A stretch of DNA of 64,000 bases from Cyanobacteria bacterium FACHB-471 (GTDB lineage: Bacteria > Cyanobacteriota > Cyanobacteriia > Elainellales > Elainellaceae), in contig JACJOC010000086.1 of NCBI GenBank assembly GCA_014695345.1, positions 247,713-311,712 of the forward strand, written 5' to 3'. Shown here piece after piece: positions 1 to 10,860 of this stretch (its first letter is position 1; every line of letters starts with the position of its first letter). Under the pieces are notes generated by a model. The model searched no databases. It saw only the letters and a list, made by a program, of their open reading frames with translations, and was not told the DNA's origin. Both the position numbers and the translations under genes were made by a program.

Positions 1-539
1 GGCACTTCTTGCTGCACTGCTTTAAGCATTTCTTGGTCTGCCATGATCCCACTAGGGCTACCCAGTTTCACCTTAACGGCTTGAAAGGGAGCAAGCTGTA
101 ACCAATGCAGCAACCGTTGCTGAGCCGCTTTAGGGGAACTGATACCAATGGTGGCAGAGGTGGGCACGATGCGATCGCGCTCCAATCCCCAAAGTTTCCA
201 TAGCGGCAGCCCCAGATACTTGCCGCGCCAGTCATGCAATGCCAAATCAATCGCAGTCCAGGCAGCAGAGGGTAGATTGGCATCTGTCAAAATTTGCTCA
301 ATCCGCTGCTGGTCAAAGGGAGTCAGCGACTTTAATTGAGGCGCAATTTGCTGAAGCTGAAGAACAAGCTCTTCGGTGGGCTGAGGACGACCTACCGAAA
401 AAGGTGAAGCTTCTCCCCAGCCTTCAATTCCGTCATGTTCTAAAATTAGCCAGACGTTTGTACTTTCTGCCGACGTGCCGCGACTAATGGTCAGGGCAAA
501 TCGCTTGTGAACCGTAAATGTCTCAACCCGAATCTGCAT
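1..539 (-). CDS. Dipeptide epimerase, enolase superfamily (3' part cut off by window edge)
   Basis: Family role: members of the mandelate racemase/muconate lactonising group epimerise L-Ala-D/L-Glu and related dipeptides, often from peptidoglycan recycling. About 179 N-terminal residues are visible. They show the enolase N-terminal fold pattern (MQIRVETFTVHKRFALTISRG, then IEGWGEASP) and, near the window edge, the VKVKLG motif whose lysines serve as catalytic bases in this family. The catalytic barrel continues past position 1. The ATG at 539-537 is the only sensible start, since the family begins with this strand. Downstream specificity residues are missing, so o-succinylbenzoate synthase or another subgroup remains possible; the wording of the N-terminus favours dipeptide epimerase. 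Confidence 0.8.
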   Translation of the reverse strand, partial: MQIRVETFTVHKRFALTISRGTSAESTNVWLILEHDGIEGWGEASPFSVGRPQPTEELVLQLQQIAPQLKSLTPFDQQRIEQILTDANLPSAAWTAIDLALHDWRGKYLGLPLWKLWGLERDRIVPTSATIGISSPKAAQQRLLHWLQLAPFQAVKVKLGSPSGIMADQEMLKAVQQEV

Positions 540-566
540 GATGCATCCGCAAGCGTTGCTCCAATC

Positions 567-2131
<1,565 letters not shown>

Positions 2132-2280
2132 GCCGCAAATCTTTCCTCAGCCAGCGATCGGACTGTCAGCTATTAGACCGTTTCTGTAGAGAAGCAAATT
2201 ATATCTTTGCTTTTTATCACTACCACTACTACCATTCTGCCAATTCATCAGGATTATAGGGAGTTCTTTCATCCCTTATC

Positions 2281-3306
2281 CTACGCTCTCCTCCTTCCTC
2301 CTCGGCGAGAACGGGTTGACAGATCGTACTCTAAGGCTGCACCAATGCCAAACAGAACCGCGCTAAAGATGAAGAATACCTCTGGCAAAGCTCCAGTTTC
2401 GTAATCCTCAACATAGGTAGTGGCATAGAAGAACCAGATGTCTGCCAGATAGAGTGAGAAAGCGGCAGCGGCAATGAACCGCCAAGATAGGGAGAATCGC
2501 CCTCCCCAAAATGCTAACAGCAGGGTTGTTGCCATCACCACCAGAATAATGTCACCTATGATATAGAGCAGTGTAACGATATCTCCCAGGGGTTCCAGGT
2601 CAGCCGCTAAACTCGTAACCCAACCTGGGGCGGTATTTGCTGCTAGGGCATCGGCTTCGGTGGAGCTCTCCGGCAGCGCTGGGGCTGCATCTGGTGGAGC
2701 ACCGGGATTAGCAGGAGCAGTTTGTTCAATCCCGGTAGGAGCCGCCGGAAGTTCAGTTTCTTCTGGTGCGGAAAGCAGCAGATAGGCAAGCAAAATCCCT
2801 ACGATCGCAATTCCTAAAACCGTAGCCCATTGCCACAAAGCTAAATTCAGCCGCCTAGAGATGACCGCCAGCAGCATTCCCCAGCCCAAGAAGAAATAAG
2901 TCAGGATAAAAAAGAAGTCTCCAGGGGAAAGGTCGGGCGATTGCCCCCAGCCCAACTCCCACTGAGCCAACAGCAAGTTAGCGATAAAGTAAGACAACAT
3001 TCCCAAACCGATCGCCAACCAAACAGTTCTACCACTGACGATCAGGCTACTGCGCCAGTTCCGAAAACAGAGGATAGCAGCTCCCAAAAAAGCGACATCT
3101 TCAAGCACGTAAGTTGTCACTCCGTACCAGCTCGGTCGCCCTTGCCCGGGTAAAGGCACACTAAATAAGAGAAAAAATAGGAGCGCAATAATTGCCCAAG
3201 CGGTTAAGGACAGGACAATCACTTGGACGGACAGAGAGGAATCATTAGAAGTCTTTTTGTTCAAGGTACCGCTCCTACAGAATGCAAAGTTGGGACGGTT
3301 GAGCAA
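2281..3306 (-). CDS. Hypothetical polytopic membrane protein
   Basis: About 341 residues with roughly eight hydrophobic helices. Four or five lie before residue 175, for example VLSLTAWAIIALLFFLLFSV and VLGIAIVGILLAYLLLS. A proline/alanine-rich loop covers about 180-225, and three or more helices follow. The C-terminus is very basic (RSRRGGRRRA) and would be cytoplasmic. No enzymatic motif was recognised. The longest frame opens with TTG at 3306; a later start just before the first helix is possible. The gene stands alone between spacers. Confidence 0.6.
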   Translation of the reverse strand: MLNRPNFAFCRSGTLNKKTSNDSSLSVQVIVLSLTAWAIIALLFFLLFSVPLPGQGRPSWYGVTTYVLEDVAFLGAAILCFRNWRSSLIVSGRTVWLAIGLGMLSYFIANLLLAQWELGWGQSPDLSPGDFFFILTYFFLGWGMLLAVISRRLNLALWQWATVLGIAIVGILLAYLLLSAPEETELPAAPTGIEQTAPANPGAPPDAAPALPESSTEADALAANTAPGWVTSLAADLEPLGDIVTLLYIIGDIILVVMATTLLLAFWGGRFSLSWRFIAAAAFSLYLADIWFFYATTYVEDYETGALPEVFFIFSAVLFGIGAALEYDLSTRSRRGGRRRA

Positions 3307-3551
3307 TTGATGCGATCACTATAAATCTTTCTGCGGAAAGTCTTACAGAGAATCTCACTAAATTGCTGGGCGACAACACACGACAACAGCAGTCAATTAG
3401 AAGCGCACATGATGTCCCTACACTTTGTCACGCTGAGAGGGTTTGGCAAAAATCACCCTGACTGGTTGTTTTACTAGAGATCGGGCTTGCTTATTGGTTC
3501 ATACTGCCTCTTGTTCCACACTTGATTCTGCTGAATTTAGATGTCGTTGAA

Positions 3552-3584
3552 CAGAGGGATGGATTATAACTATCCATCCCTCTG
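3552..3584. repeat. Perfect 13-bp-stem hairpin
   Basis: CAGAGGGATGGAT at 3552-3564 is matched by its exact reverse complement at 3572-3584 across a 7-base loop. No clear T-run follows on either strand, so termination is possible but not proven. It sits in the spacer between two minus-strand membrane-protein genes, directly next to a second hairpin at 3587-3610. Confidence 0.6.
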
Positions 3585-3586
3585 GT

Positions 3587-3610
3587 AAGGGCGGTTCGCA
3601 AACTGCCCTT
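3587..3610. repeat. Short palindromic repeat, AAGGGC...GCCCTT type
   Basis: AAGGGC at 3587-3592 pairs with GCCCTT at 3605-3610, with GTT/AAC pairing inside. It looks like a degenerate copy of the palindromes at 18449-18476 and 61028-61057. Confidence 0.5.
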
Positions 3611-3725
3611 CAACAGATTTCGCAATTTTACAGCGTTCCTCGACAATTAGCGCTGTTGATTGTAACGCAGGACTCTTGACTGGTTTAAAGCAGGTTTCTA
3701 GCTGTACGCCATGTTTAGCAAACGC

Positions 3726-5000
<1,275 letters not shown>

Positions 5001-5090
5001 CTACCCTTGAACCGAATACGCTTGAACTAAGCTACAGCTAAATCAAAATTTAGGTCATTTAAATAAACCTCTATGAATCGCTTTTTAAAG

Positions 5091-5129
5091 CGTGAATGGT
5101 AGCGCGGCGGAGCCGCGCTACCATTCACG
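5091..5129. repeat. Perfect 18-bp-stem palindrome
   Basis: Arm 5091-5108 (CGTGAATGGTAGCGCGGC) is matched exactly by 5112-5129 around a GGA loop. It lies between two minus-strand genes, 35 bases downstream of the sugar transferase stop. Both sides are A/T-rich, so it could act as a terminator for the transferase, or it could be a mobile palindromic repeat. Confidence 0.7.
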
Positions 5130-5163
5130 CAAAAGGTCTATTGATTGTGATTCTTCTAAGGAT

Positions 5164-5850
5164 TTAACAGGCTCCCTGTTTCGACAAAACCACCCAAATC
5201 GTCTTGCCAATCAAAAAAAGGTCATACATTACTGACCAGCGATGAAGATATCTCAGGTCAAGCTGCACAATAGCTTCAAAGTCGATGATTTGAGAGCGAC
5301 CATTGACCTGCCATTCGCCCGTAATACCAGGCTTAACTTCGAGCCGTCTCCAGTGATGCTTGCTGTACTGTTTAACTTCGTTTACTGTAGGCGGACGAGT
5401 GCCCACTAGGCTCATGTCGCCCTGTAGCACATTCCAAAACTGCGGCAGTTCATCCAGACTAGTACGTCGCAGAAATTGACCCACTCTTGTAATCCGAGGA
5501 TCGTTGTCATTCTTAAAGACGTGACCGTTTGCCTGATTTGTGACCTGCTGTTTGAGTGCTTCAGCATTCACGACCATTGAGCGAAATTTCCAAATTTTGA
5601 AGTAGCGACCACGATGCCCACAGCGAGTTTGGCTGTAGAAAACGGGTCCTGGGCTGTCAATCTGGATGGCGATCGCAATGGGCACAACCACTAGCGCAGT
5701 CAAAATCAGCCCTATCGTTGCTCCCAAAATATCGATACATCGCTTCACTTTGCTGTAGACCGAAGGATGGATGTTGGTCGAACCTCTTAAATAAACCTGA
5801 GAACGAACAGATGCAGAAACAGCGGCGAATTCAGAACTGGTAGTGACCAT
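5164..5850 (-). CDS. Sugar transferase (polyprenyl-phosphate sugar-1-phosphate transferase, WcaJ/CpsE type)
   Basis: Family role: it starts exopolysaccharide or O-antigen repeat units by moving a sugar-1-phosphate onto undecaprenyl phosphate at the inner membrane. The 228 residues are the short form with only the catalytic bacterial sugar transferase domain. A membrane re-entrant helix ([24 protein letters not shown]) is followed by the hallmark [44 protein letters not shown], the motif [11 protein letters not shown] and the closing [15 protein letters not shown]. The sugar cannot be predicted. No other polysaccharide genes are adjacent. Confidence 0.92.
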   Translation of the reverse strand: MVTTSSEFAAVSASVRSQVYLRGSTNIHPSVYSKVKRCIDILGATIGLILTALVVVPIAIAIQIDSPGPVFYSQTRCGHRGRYFKIWKFRSMVVNAEALKQQVTNQANGHVFKNDNDPRITRVGQFLRRTSLDELPQFWNVLQGDMSLVGTRPPTVNEVKQYSKHHWRRLEVKPGITGEWQVNGRSQIIDFEAIVQLDLRYLHRWSVMYDLFLIGKTIWVVLSKQGAC

Positions 5851-6281
5851 GATTTGGAGTGGTTTACAGGTAAATGTGAATTAAAGAAGAGCCAAGAACG
5901 CAAGCAATTGTGGAGACTGACAAAGGGTTTTAAGGTCAGCGGCACTCTGATGAAGCTATTTTTTAAGCAATGTAAGGAAAAGAATTTTCAAATTTTTAAA
6001 ACCGTTCAGCCAAGTTCCACGTATAAACAGTATGGTTAGCAAATTTTTAAAACCGCGCAGCGGAGCTTTACCTTGTTGAAAGCTTCAACAAGGCAACAAC
6101 AAGGCTCAGCGAAATCAGTATCTTCTCAGTAAATAAAACTTTACTTAAACAGGTGCTTTTACAGGTTTTGAGAACGGAGATTCGCGATTTTAGCTTTTAG
6201 CAAGCTTCAAATCACTAGGAATACTGAGAGATTAAGCAGTTTTCAGCGTTTCTCATTCTCACTCTGAGCTACGATGCCTAC
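5851..6281. other. Spacer with hairpin and direct repeat, no gene seen
   Basis: A divergent spacer of 431 bases between the sugar transferase and rsmI. CAAATTTTTAAAACCG occurs twice, at 5989-6004 and 6040-6055, each followed by a similar CAGC tail. A 10-bp-stem hairpin (CCTTGTTGAA/TTCAACAAGG, loop AGC) lies at 6071-6093. Both gene promoters must lie here, but no convincing -35/-10 pair could be chosen. Confidence 0.5.
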
Positions 6282-7136
6282 ATGCACGGCACTCTGTATG
6301 TAGTAGGAACCCCGATCGGCAACCTGGAAGATATGACCTTCCGGGCAGTGCGGATTTTGCAAACGGTGGATGCGATCGCCGCCGAAGATACTCGCCACAC
6401 CGGAAAACTGCTCCAGCATTTTCAAATTTCTACCCCGCAGGTCAGCTATCACGACCACAATCGCCACAGCCGTTTGCCCGAACTGCTAGAGCGGCTGCGT
6501 CAGGGCAAGGCGATCGCCCTCGTGACCGATGCCGGAATGCCAGGAATTTCCGACCCCGGATACGAACTGGTAAAAGCCTGTGCCGATGAGGGAATTGTAG
6601 TGGTGCCTATTCCGGGAGCCAGTGCAGGAGTGACAGCGCTTAGCGTGTCGGGTTTAGCGACCGATCGCTTTATTTTTGAAGGCTTTTTGCCCGCCAAAGG
6701 ACAGGAACGACGCGATCGCCTGGAAGCTTTGCAGACCGAGGCTAGAACGCTGATTCTGTACGAATCTCCCCATCGCTTGCGGCAAACCCTGAAGGATCTG
6801 GCAGATGTGTTGGGAACCGACCGAGCGATCGCTCTGGGACGGGAATTGACCAAACTGCATGAGGAAGTGTGGCGCGGCAGTTTAGAGGAGGCGATCGCCC
6901 ATTACAGCGATCGAGAACCTCAAGGGGAATTCACCCTGGTGATAGCCGGAAACGAACTGGCAGAGCCACTGTTGTCAGAGTCGGCCCTGAGAGCAGAATT
7001 GCAGCACTTGTTGAGTCAGGGATTGTCGCGATCGCAAGCTAGCCGCCAGCTTGCTCAAAAAACGTCCTTGTCCCGTCGTCAAATTTATCAGTTAGCCTTA
7101 GCAATCCCGGATGCCGAGGATTCAGAGTTGCTCTAG
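6282..7136 (+). CDS. rsmI: 16S rRNA (cytidine(1402)-2'-O)-methyltransferase
   Basis: RsmI methylates the ribose of C1402 in the decoding centre of 16S rRNA using S-adenosylmethionine. The 284 residues match the family length. The tetrapyrrole-methylase fold is clear: YVVGTPIGNLEDMTFRAVRIL at the N-terminus, IAAEDTRHTGKLLQHF, VTDAGMPGISDPGYELV, PGASAGVTALSVSGL, FEGFLPAKGQERRDRLEAL and LYESPHRL. A basic C-terminal tail (LSRSQASRQLAQKTSLSRRQIYQLAL) resembles the family's HTH-like end. It is convergent with glcF, and the 3' ends overlap by 15 bases. Confidence 0.96.
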   Translation: MHGTLYVVGTPIGNLEDMTFRAVRILQTVDAIAAEDTRHTGKLLQHFQISTPQVSYHDHNRHSRLPELLERLRQGKAIALVTDAGMPGISDPGYELVKACADEGIVVVPIPGASAGVTALSVSGLATDRFIFEGFLPAKGQERRDRLEALQTEARTLILYESPHRLRQTLKDLADVLGTDRAIALGRELTKLHEEVWRGSLEEAIAHYSDREPQGEFTLVIAGNELAEPLLSESALRAELQHLLSQGLSRSQASRQLAQKTSLSRRQIYQLALAIPDAEDSELL

Positions 7137-8504
7137 TTTCACGCCGCGAATCGAGTAATCTAGCAGGCGAAGTGGATGCATCAATGGCACGGTTTTGCTT
7201 TGAAGCTGGAGGTGCTTCTGAATTTGCAATGAGCAGCCAGGATTAGAGGAAGCAATTAGCGTCGCGCCTGTGTTGAGTAGGTTCTGTACCTTCTGCTGCC
7301 CTAACTCGTCTGCGACTTCAGGTTGCAGCATGTTGTAAACGCCTGCACTGCCGCAGCAAAGAGCCGCATCCATCGGTTCTCGAAGCTGCACATTCGGGAT
7401 TTGACGCAGAAGCTGACGCGGTTGCAGGCTGATCTTTTGCCCGTGCAGCAGGTGGCAAGCATCCTGATAAACAAGTGTTAAAGGTGCGTCAGTGAGGGGA
7501 GAAAGTTTGGCAGTGAGTCCGATCGCTCCCAAAAACTCCTGAACATCCTTCACTTTGCTGGCAAATTCATGCGCCTTCTCACGGTAGTCAGGATCATCTT
7601 GAAGGATGTGACCGTATTCCTTCAGCGTATGTCCGCAGCCTGCGGCATTAATAATGATTGCGTCTACGTCTGTGCCTTCAAAGCTGTCTATCATCTGGCG
7701 GGCGATCGCCTGTGCCTGTTCTTCCTGTCCCTGGTGTTGGGGCAGTGCTGCACAGCAGCCCTGAGATTTGGGAATGACCACCTCACAGCCATTAGCACTG
7801 AGGACTCTGGCAGTCGCTTCATTCACTTCTGAGAAGAATAATCGTTGTACACAACCCAAAATCATTCCCACTCGATAGCGCTGCTCTCCCTGCGCTGGAA
7901 TTACAGTCGGAAGCGTATCTTGAAAGGATTCAGCAGTGACATTAGGCAACAAAGATTCCATTGCAGCGAGTCGTGGCAAGAACCGCTGGAGCAATCCGGT
8001 AGAACGCACTAGCTTTGGCAGTCCTAGCTTCTGGTAAACAAATAGCGGCACCAGCAACCACCGCAGGCGATTAGGGTAGGGGAAGAGGGAAAAGATGAGT
8101 TGGCGGAAGAGGCGATCGCCCAGTGAACGAGGAACATTTCGCTCAACCTGGGGACGAGTCGCAGCAATCAACTGGTCATACTGCACTCCGGATGGACAGG
8201 CTGTGGTGCAGGCGAGACAGCCTAGACAAGAGTCAAAGTGTTGTGAAGTCGCGGTAGACAGCGGCGCTTCGTGATGATTAATCGCATTCATTAAATAGAT
8301 TCGTCCTCTAGGCGAATCCATTTCCTTGCCAAGCACGCGATAGCTGGGACAGGTCGTCAGGCAAAAGCCGCAGTGGACACAGGCATCAACCAGTTTTTGG
8401 TCGGGCGGATGTTTGGCATCAAAGCTGGGAAAGGAGTCCAGGTTTTGATTGTCCAGGTTTTGATTCAATCGATCAGCAGGTTTGGTTGGGTCTGAAGTGT
8501 TCAT
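7122..8504 (-). CDS. glcF: Glycolate dehydrogenase, iron-sulfur subunit
   Basis: With GlcD and GlcE this subunit oxidises glycolate to glyoxylate in photorespiration, passing electrons to the membrane chain. Two 4Fe-4S cluster motifs are visible near the N-terminus (CVHCGFCLTTCPSYRV and CLGCLACTTACPSGV). They are followed by two cysteine-rich CCG-type domains (GCVQRLFF ... SQGCCAALP; YQDACHLLHGQ ... ALCCGSAGVYN). The ATG at 8504 is preferred: it leaves 16 bases after glcE and has GGGGTG upstream. The frame remains open to 8570 and would then overlap glcE. The partner glcD is not in this window. Confidence 0.93.
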   Translation of the reverse strand: MNTSDPTKPADRLNQNLDNQNLDSFPSFDAKHPPDQKLVDACVHCGFCLTTCPSYRVLGKEMDSPRGRIYLMNAINHHEAPLSTATSQHFDSCLGCLACTTACPSGVQYDQLIAATRPQVERNVPRSLGDRLFRQLIFSLFPYPNRLRWLLVPLFVYQKLGLPKLVRSTGLLQRFLPRLAAMESLLPNVTAESFQDTLPTVIPAQGEQRYRVGMILGCVQRLFFSEVNEATARVLSANGCEVVIPKSQGCCAALPQHQGQEEQAQAIARQMIDSFEGTDVDAIIINAAGCGHTLKEYGHILQDDPDYREKAHEFASKVKDVQEFLGAIGLTAKLSPLTDAPLTLVYQDACHLLHGQKISLQPRQLLRQIPNVQLREPMDAALCCGSAGVYNMLQPEVADELGQQKVQNLLNTGATLIASSNPGCSLQIQKHLQLQSKTVPLMHPLRLLDYSIRGVKLEQL

Positions 8505-8520
8505 TTGGCGATCGCACCCC

Positions 8521-9855
8521 TCAAATGTTGCGGATAAAACGATGGGGACTGAGCAAATTTTGTGGATCAAACTGTTGTTTTAATTTCTGCATCCACTCCA
8601 ACGTATTGCCTGAATAGCCCCAAACGTCAAACTGCTGTTTGAGCGATTGTGGAGCCGATAACACTGTGAGAAAACCACCCTGAGATTCACAAAGTTGGCG
8701 AATTTTGAGCAGCGTTTCAGGAGTCGCGTCCCCACTCATTTTAAGTTTGCCTAAGCCGCTACTTGCATGAATCGTGGCGATCGCCTCGGTCATTTCACTC
8801 TGCCTGATTTCACTCACTTTTGCTAAAGTTGCGACTGCGTTGGTGGGCAATATTCCTATCTTGCAAATAATCACGGGTTCAGCAGCAGTGTCTTCAAATC
8901 TTTCTGGTAATTTGTGCCATAAATTGGACTCATCATCATCGGTCAACTCTTCGCCCTTTAAGTCTAGCGCTTGACCCACTTCTAGAAGTTTGGCGGCTTG
9001 CTGTTCGACGCTGACCGCAATTCCCTGAAAGCGGCTGACCAAACTCATGCCCTGCCCTAGCTGTAGCTGAGCAACAGTACTGTCAGAAAGTAGCTCGATC
9101 GCTGTCGGAGTTAGGGCTGAAGCTAACAGAGTTTTAGTTGCCTGGGCGATCGCATCTGGCGTTCCTGTAAGGATGACCGTTTGAGAGGCAGTTGACAGCG
9201 GATATACCCGAAACGTTACCTGATCGATGATTCCCAAGGTCCCGTAAGACCCGGTGAACAGCTTCATCAGGTCATAGCCTGCGACGTTTTTCACAACTCG
9301 CCCACCTGCCTTGGCAATTTGCCCATCCGATCGCACAAAGGAAAGCCCGATCAGCATATCTCGAATGCCACCATAGCGTTGGCGCAAGGCACCCGTGTCG
9401 GCAGTGGCAACAATTCCTCCCAAGGTCGCCCGATCGGAATAGGTGGGGGCGATCGCCAAAAATTGCCCTACCTTTGCCAGCGTCGCCTGAAGCTCTGCAA
9501 ACCGCATTCCCGCTTCCGCTGTAACAGTGAGATCCCCTACCGCATGATCGATCAAACGGTTCAGTTTCGCTGTACTTACCACTATCTGAACGCCTTCTGC
9601 CAAGCCGCCCCAGTGCAATTTGCTGCTAGAGCCGCAGGGCAAAACACGCCAGCGATTTTGACTGGCGCAGGTCATCACTTCTGCTAGCTCTGCTGGAGTT
9701 GCAGGATAAATCACACAGTCGATTTGAGTACCAGGAACCAGAGCTGCGCTAATTTGAACCTGCTGCTCGGAGTTCAAGCTTTCCCAAGTAGAAACCCCAA
9801 CGGAGCCGACAATTTTCTCAAACTGAGAGGCGATCGCACTCATCCGTGCACTCAT
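8521..9855 (-). CDS. glcE: Glycolate dehydrogenase, FAD-binding subunit
   Basis: An FAD-linked oxidase subunit that forms a complex with GlcD and GlcF. The PCMH-type FAD domain is recognisable: VIYPATPAELAEVMTCA, LPCGSSSKLHWGG, DLTVTAEAGMRFAELQATL, ATLGGIVATADTGALRQRYGGIRDMLIGL and GGRVVKNVAGYDLMKLFTGSYGTLGII. The C-terminal FAD-oxidase domain ends with KLKQQFDPQNLLSPHRF. About 444 residues, slightly longer than average. The start could be ATG at 9855 or 9843, two repeats of the same ATGAGTGCACGG-like stretch. It is followed on the same strand by glcF, so the two form an operon. Confidence 0.92.
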   Translation of the reverse strand: MSARMSAIASQFEKIVGSVGVSTWESLNSEQQVQISAALVPGTQIDCVIYPATPAELAEVMTCASQNRWRVLPCGSSSKLHWGGLAEGVQIVVSTAKLNRLIDHAVGDLTVTAEAGMRFAELQATLAKVGQFLAIAPTYSDRATLGGIVATADTGALRQRYGGIRDMLIGLSFVRSDGQIAKAGGRVVKNVAGYDLMKLFTGSYGTLGIIDQVTFRVYPLSTASQTVILTGTPDAIAQATKTLLASALTPTAIELLSDSTVAQLQLGQGMSLVSRFQGIAVSVEQQAAKLLEVGQALDLKGEELTDDDESNLWHKLPERFEDTAAEPVIICKIGILPTNAVATLAKVSEIRQSEMTEAIATIHASSGLGKLKMSGDATPETLLKIRQLCESQGGFLTVLSAPQSLKQQFDVWGYSGNTLEWMQKLKQQFDPQNLLSPHRFIRNI

Positions 9856-9911
9856 CCGTGCAGCCAAATCACAACCCGCTCATCTTACAACTGATTGAGG
9901 GCTGCGATGTA

Positions 9912-10187
9912 TCAATATTGCTGCATTTGCTTATCGACAAAACACCATAGCCACTGCTCTCCCAGTTCCGCTGAACTAATGATGGGATGCCCAGTCTCCT
10001 CGTAGTGACGACGGGCGTGTTGATTTTTAGAAGAGTCGCAGCACAGCATCTTGCCGCAGCTCTGGCAAATTCGTAGATGTACCCAGCGATCGTTGGTCCG
10101 AATGCATTCTTCACACCGAAACATTGGATAGTTAGCTTTTGGAATTAGGTTGTCTGGGGTGATTTGACCAAGATGTTGGCAAGACAT
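9912..10187 (-). CDS. UBP-type zinc-finger protein
   Basis: A small protein of about 91 residues made almost entirely of a UBP-type zinc finger. The pattern reads CQHLGQITPD, then FRCEECIRTNDRWVHLRICQSCGKMLCCDSSKNQHARRHYEETGHPII. The Cys and His residues could bind two or three zinc ions. In eukaryotes this domain binds the free C-terminus of ubiquitin; in bacteria its ligand is unknown. ATG at 10187 directly before CQHL is preferred; a TTG at 10259 would add 24 residues without family resemblance. Confidence 0.8.
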   Translation of the reverse strand: MSCQHLGQITPDNLIPKANYPMFRCEECIRTNDRWVHLRICQSCGKMLCCDSSKNQHARRHYEETGHPIISSAELGEQWLWCFVDKQMQQY

Positions 10188-10290
10188 AGGAGTTAGGTGT
10201 TGGGATGCTTGCAATTCTATAAGGAATTTGAGCAATACAGCGTTGTAGTTTGGTAGCAAATCTAAACTGAGGAGAAGTGGTGGCGATCGC

Positions 10291-10644
10291 TTAAATCTGA
10301 CCTTGCAAATCAGCTAAAACTTTAGAAATCATTATTTTTAACTGTGGTACGTCTTCCAGAACTGCTTTCCAAACAATTTCTATATCTGTATTGAAATAAT
10401 CGTGAATTAGTTTGTCTCGCATTCCGGCAATATCCCGCCAAGGAATATCAGGGTATTGATCTCTCACAGAATCTGGTATTCGCTTTACCGCTTCACCGAT
10501 AATTTCGATTGCCCTTGGAACCGCAAAGATTTTTTCCAAATTGCTCAAAAAAGTCTCAAATTTGACCCCTGTGGTAAATTACTCGATCGCGACGACAGCA
10601 TCCAAAATATCCTGTAAATAATCCTCCACTTGCCGCCTGGTCAC
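10291..10644 (-). pseudogene. HepT-like HEPN (DUF86) toxin with in-frame stop
   Basis: HepT proteins are HEPN-domain RNases, paired with MntA-type nucleotidyltransferases that modify and silence them. Reading from GTG at 10644, the frame gives VTRRQVEDYLQDILDAVVAIE, then TAA at 10581-10579, then [20 protein letters not shown] and the family core [11 protein letters not shown] ... [18 protein letters not shown]. The HEPN motif R-x4-H-x-Y is intact (RDKLIHDY). The stop sits where homologues read IEQF or IEKF, consistent with CAA to TAA. A restart at TTG 10548 would give 85 residues lacking the first helix. Confidence 0.8.
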
Positions 10645-10853
10645 AAGTAAACAACCTCTGCCAAAACTCGTTCTCCAATGCGAGGTTTCAAGCCAGATTT
10701 GTGCACTAGATCGACTTTGATTCCCAGATTGTCGCTGAGATAATTCTCTAGGTTAACGAACTTCAAAAGACTTGGTATTTCAGAGAACTCTACTAACACA
10801 TCCACATCGCTAGTTTCTGTTTGCTCTTGCCTAACATAAGAGCCGAAAATGAC
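10641..10853 (-). pseudogene. MntA-like minimal nucleotidyltransferase antitoxin, N-terminus lost
   Basis: The open frame encodes VIFGSYVRQEQTETSDVD ... VDLVHKSGLKPRIGERVLAEVVYL. The GS-x10-DxD nucleotidyltransferase motif is intact, as is the family tail. The first 20-25 residues are missing: a TAA stands at 10856-10854, eight bases from the end of the kinase gene, and no ATG, GTG or TTG precedes the motif. The end overlaps HepT by GTGA (the stop TGA lies inside the HepT start), the usual coupled arrangement of this pair. Probably a deletion joined the kinase 3' end to the middle of this gene. Confidence 0.75.
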
Positions 10854-10860
10854 TTACAGG

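Larger units (their letters stand above)
3307..3725. other. Spacer with two hairpins, no gene seen
   Basis: A 419-base spacer between the membrane protein and the CBS-domain protein. It contains the two hairpins listed separately (3552-3584, 3587-3610). No coding frame with family resemblance and no tRNA-like fold was noticed. Confidence 0.5.

Noticed and set aside
5854..6039. 61-codon plus-strand frame upstream of rsmI
   Set aside because: No family resemblance, lysine-rich random text, no ribosome site, and it runs through the direct repeats.
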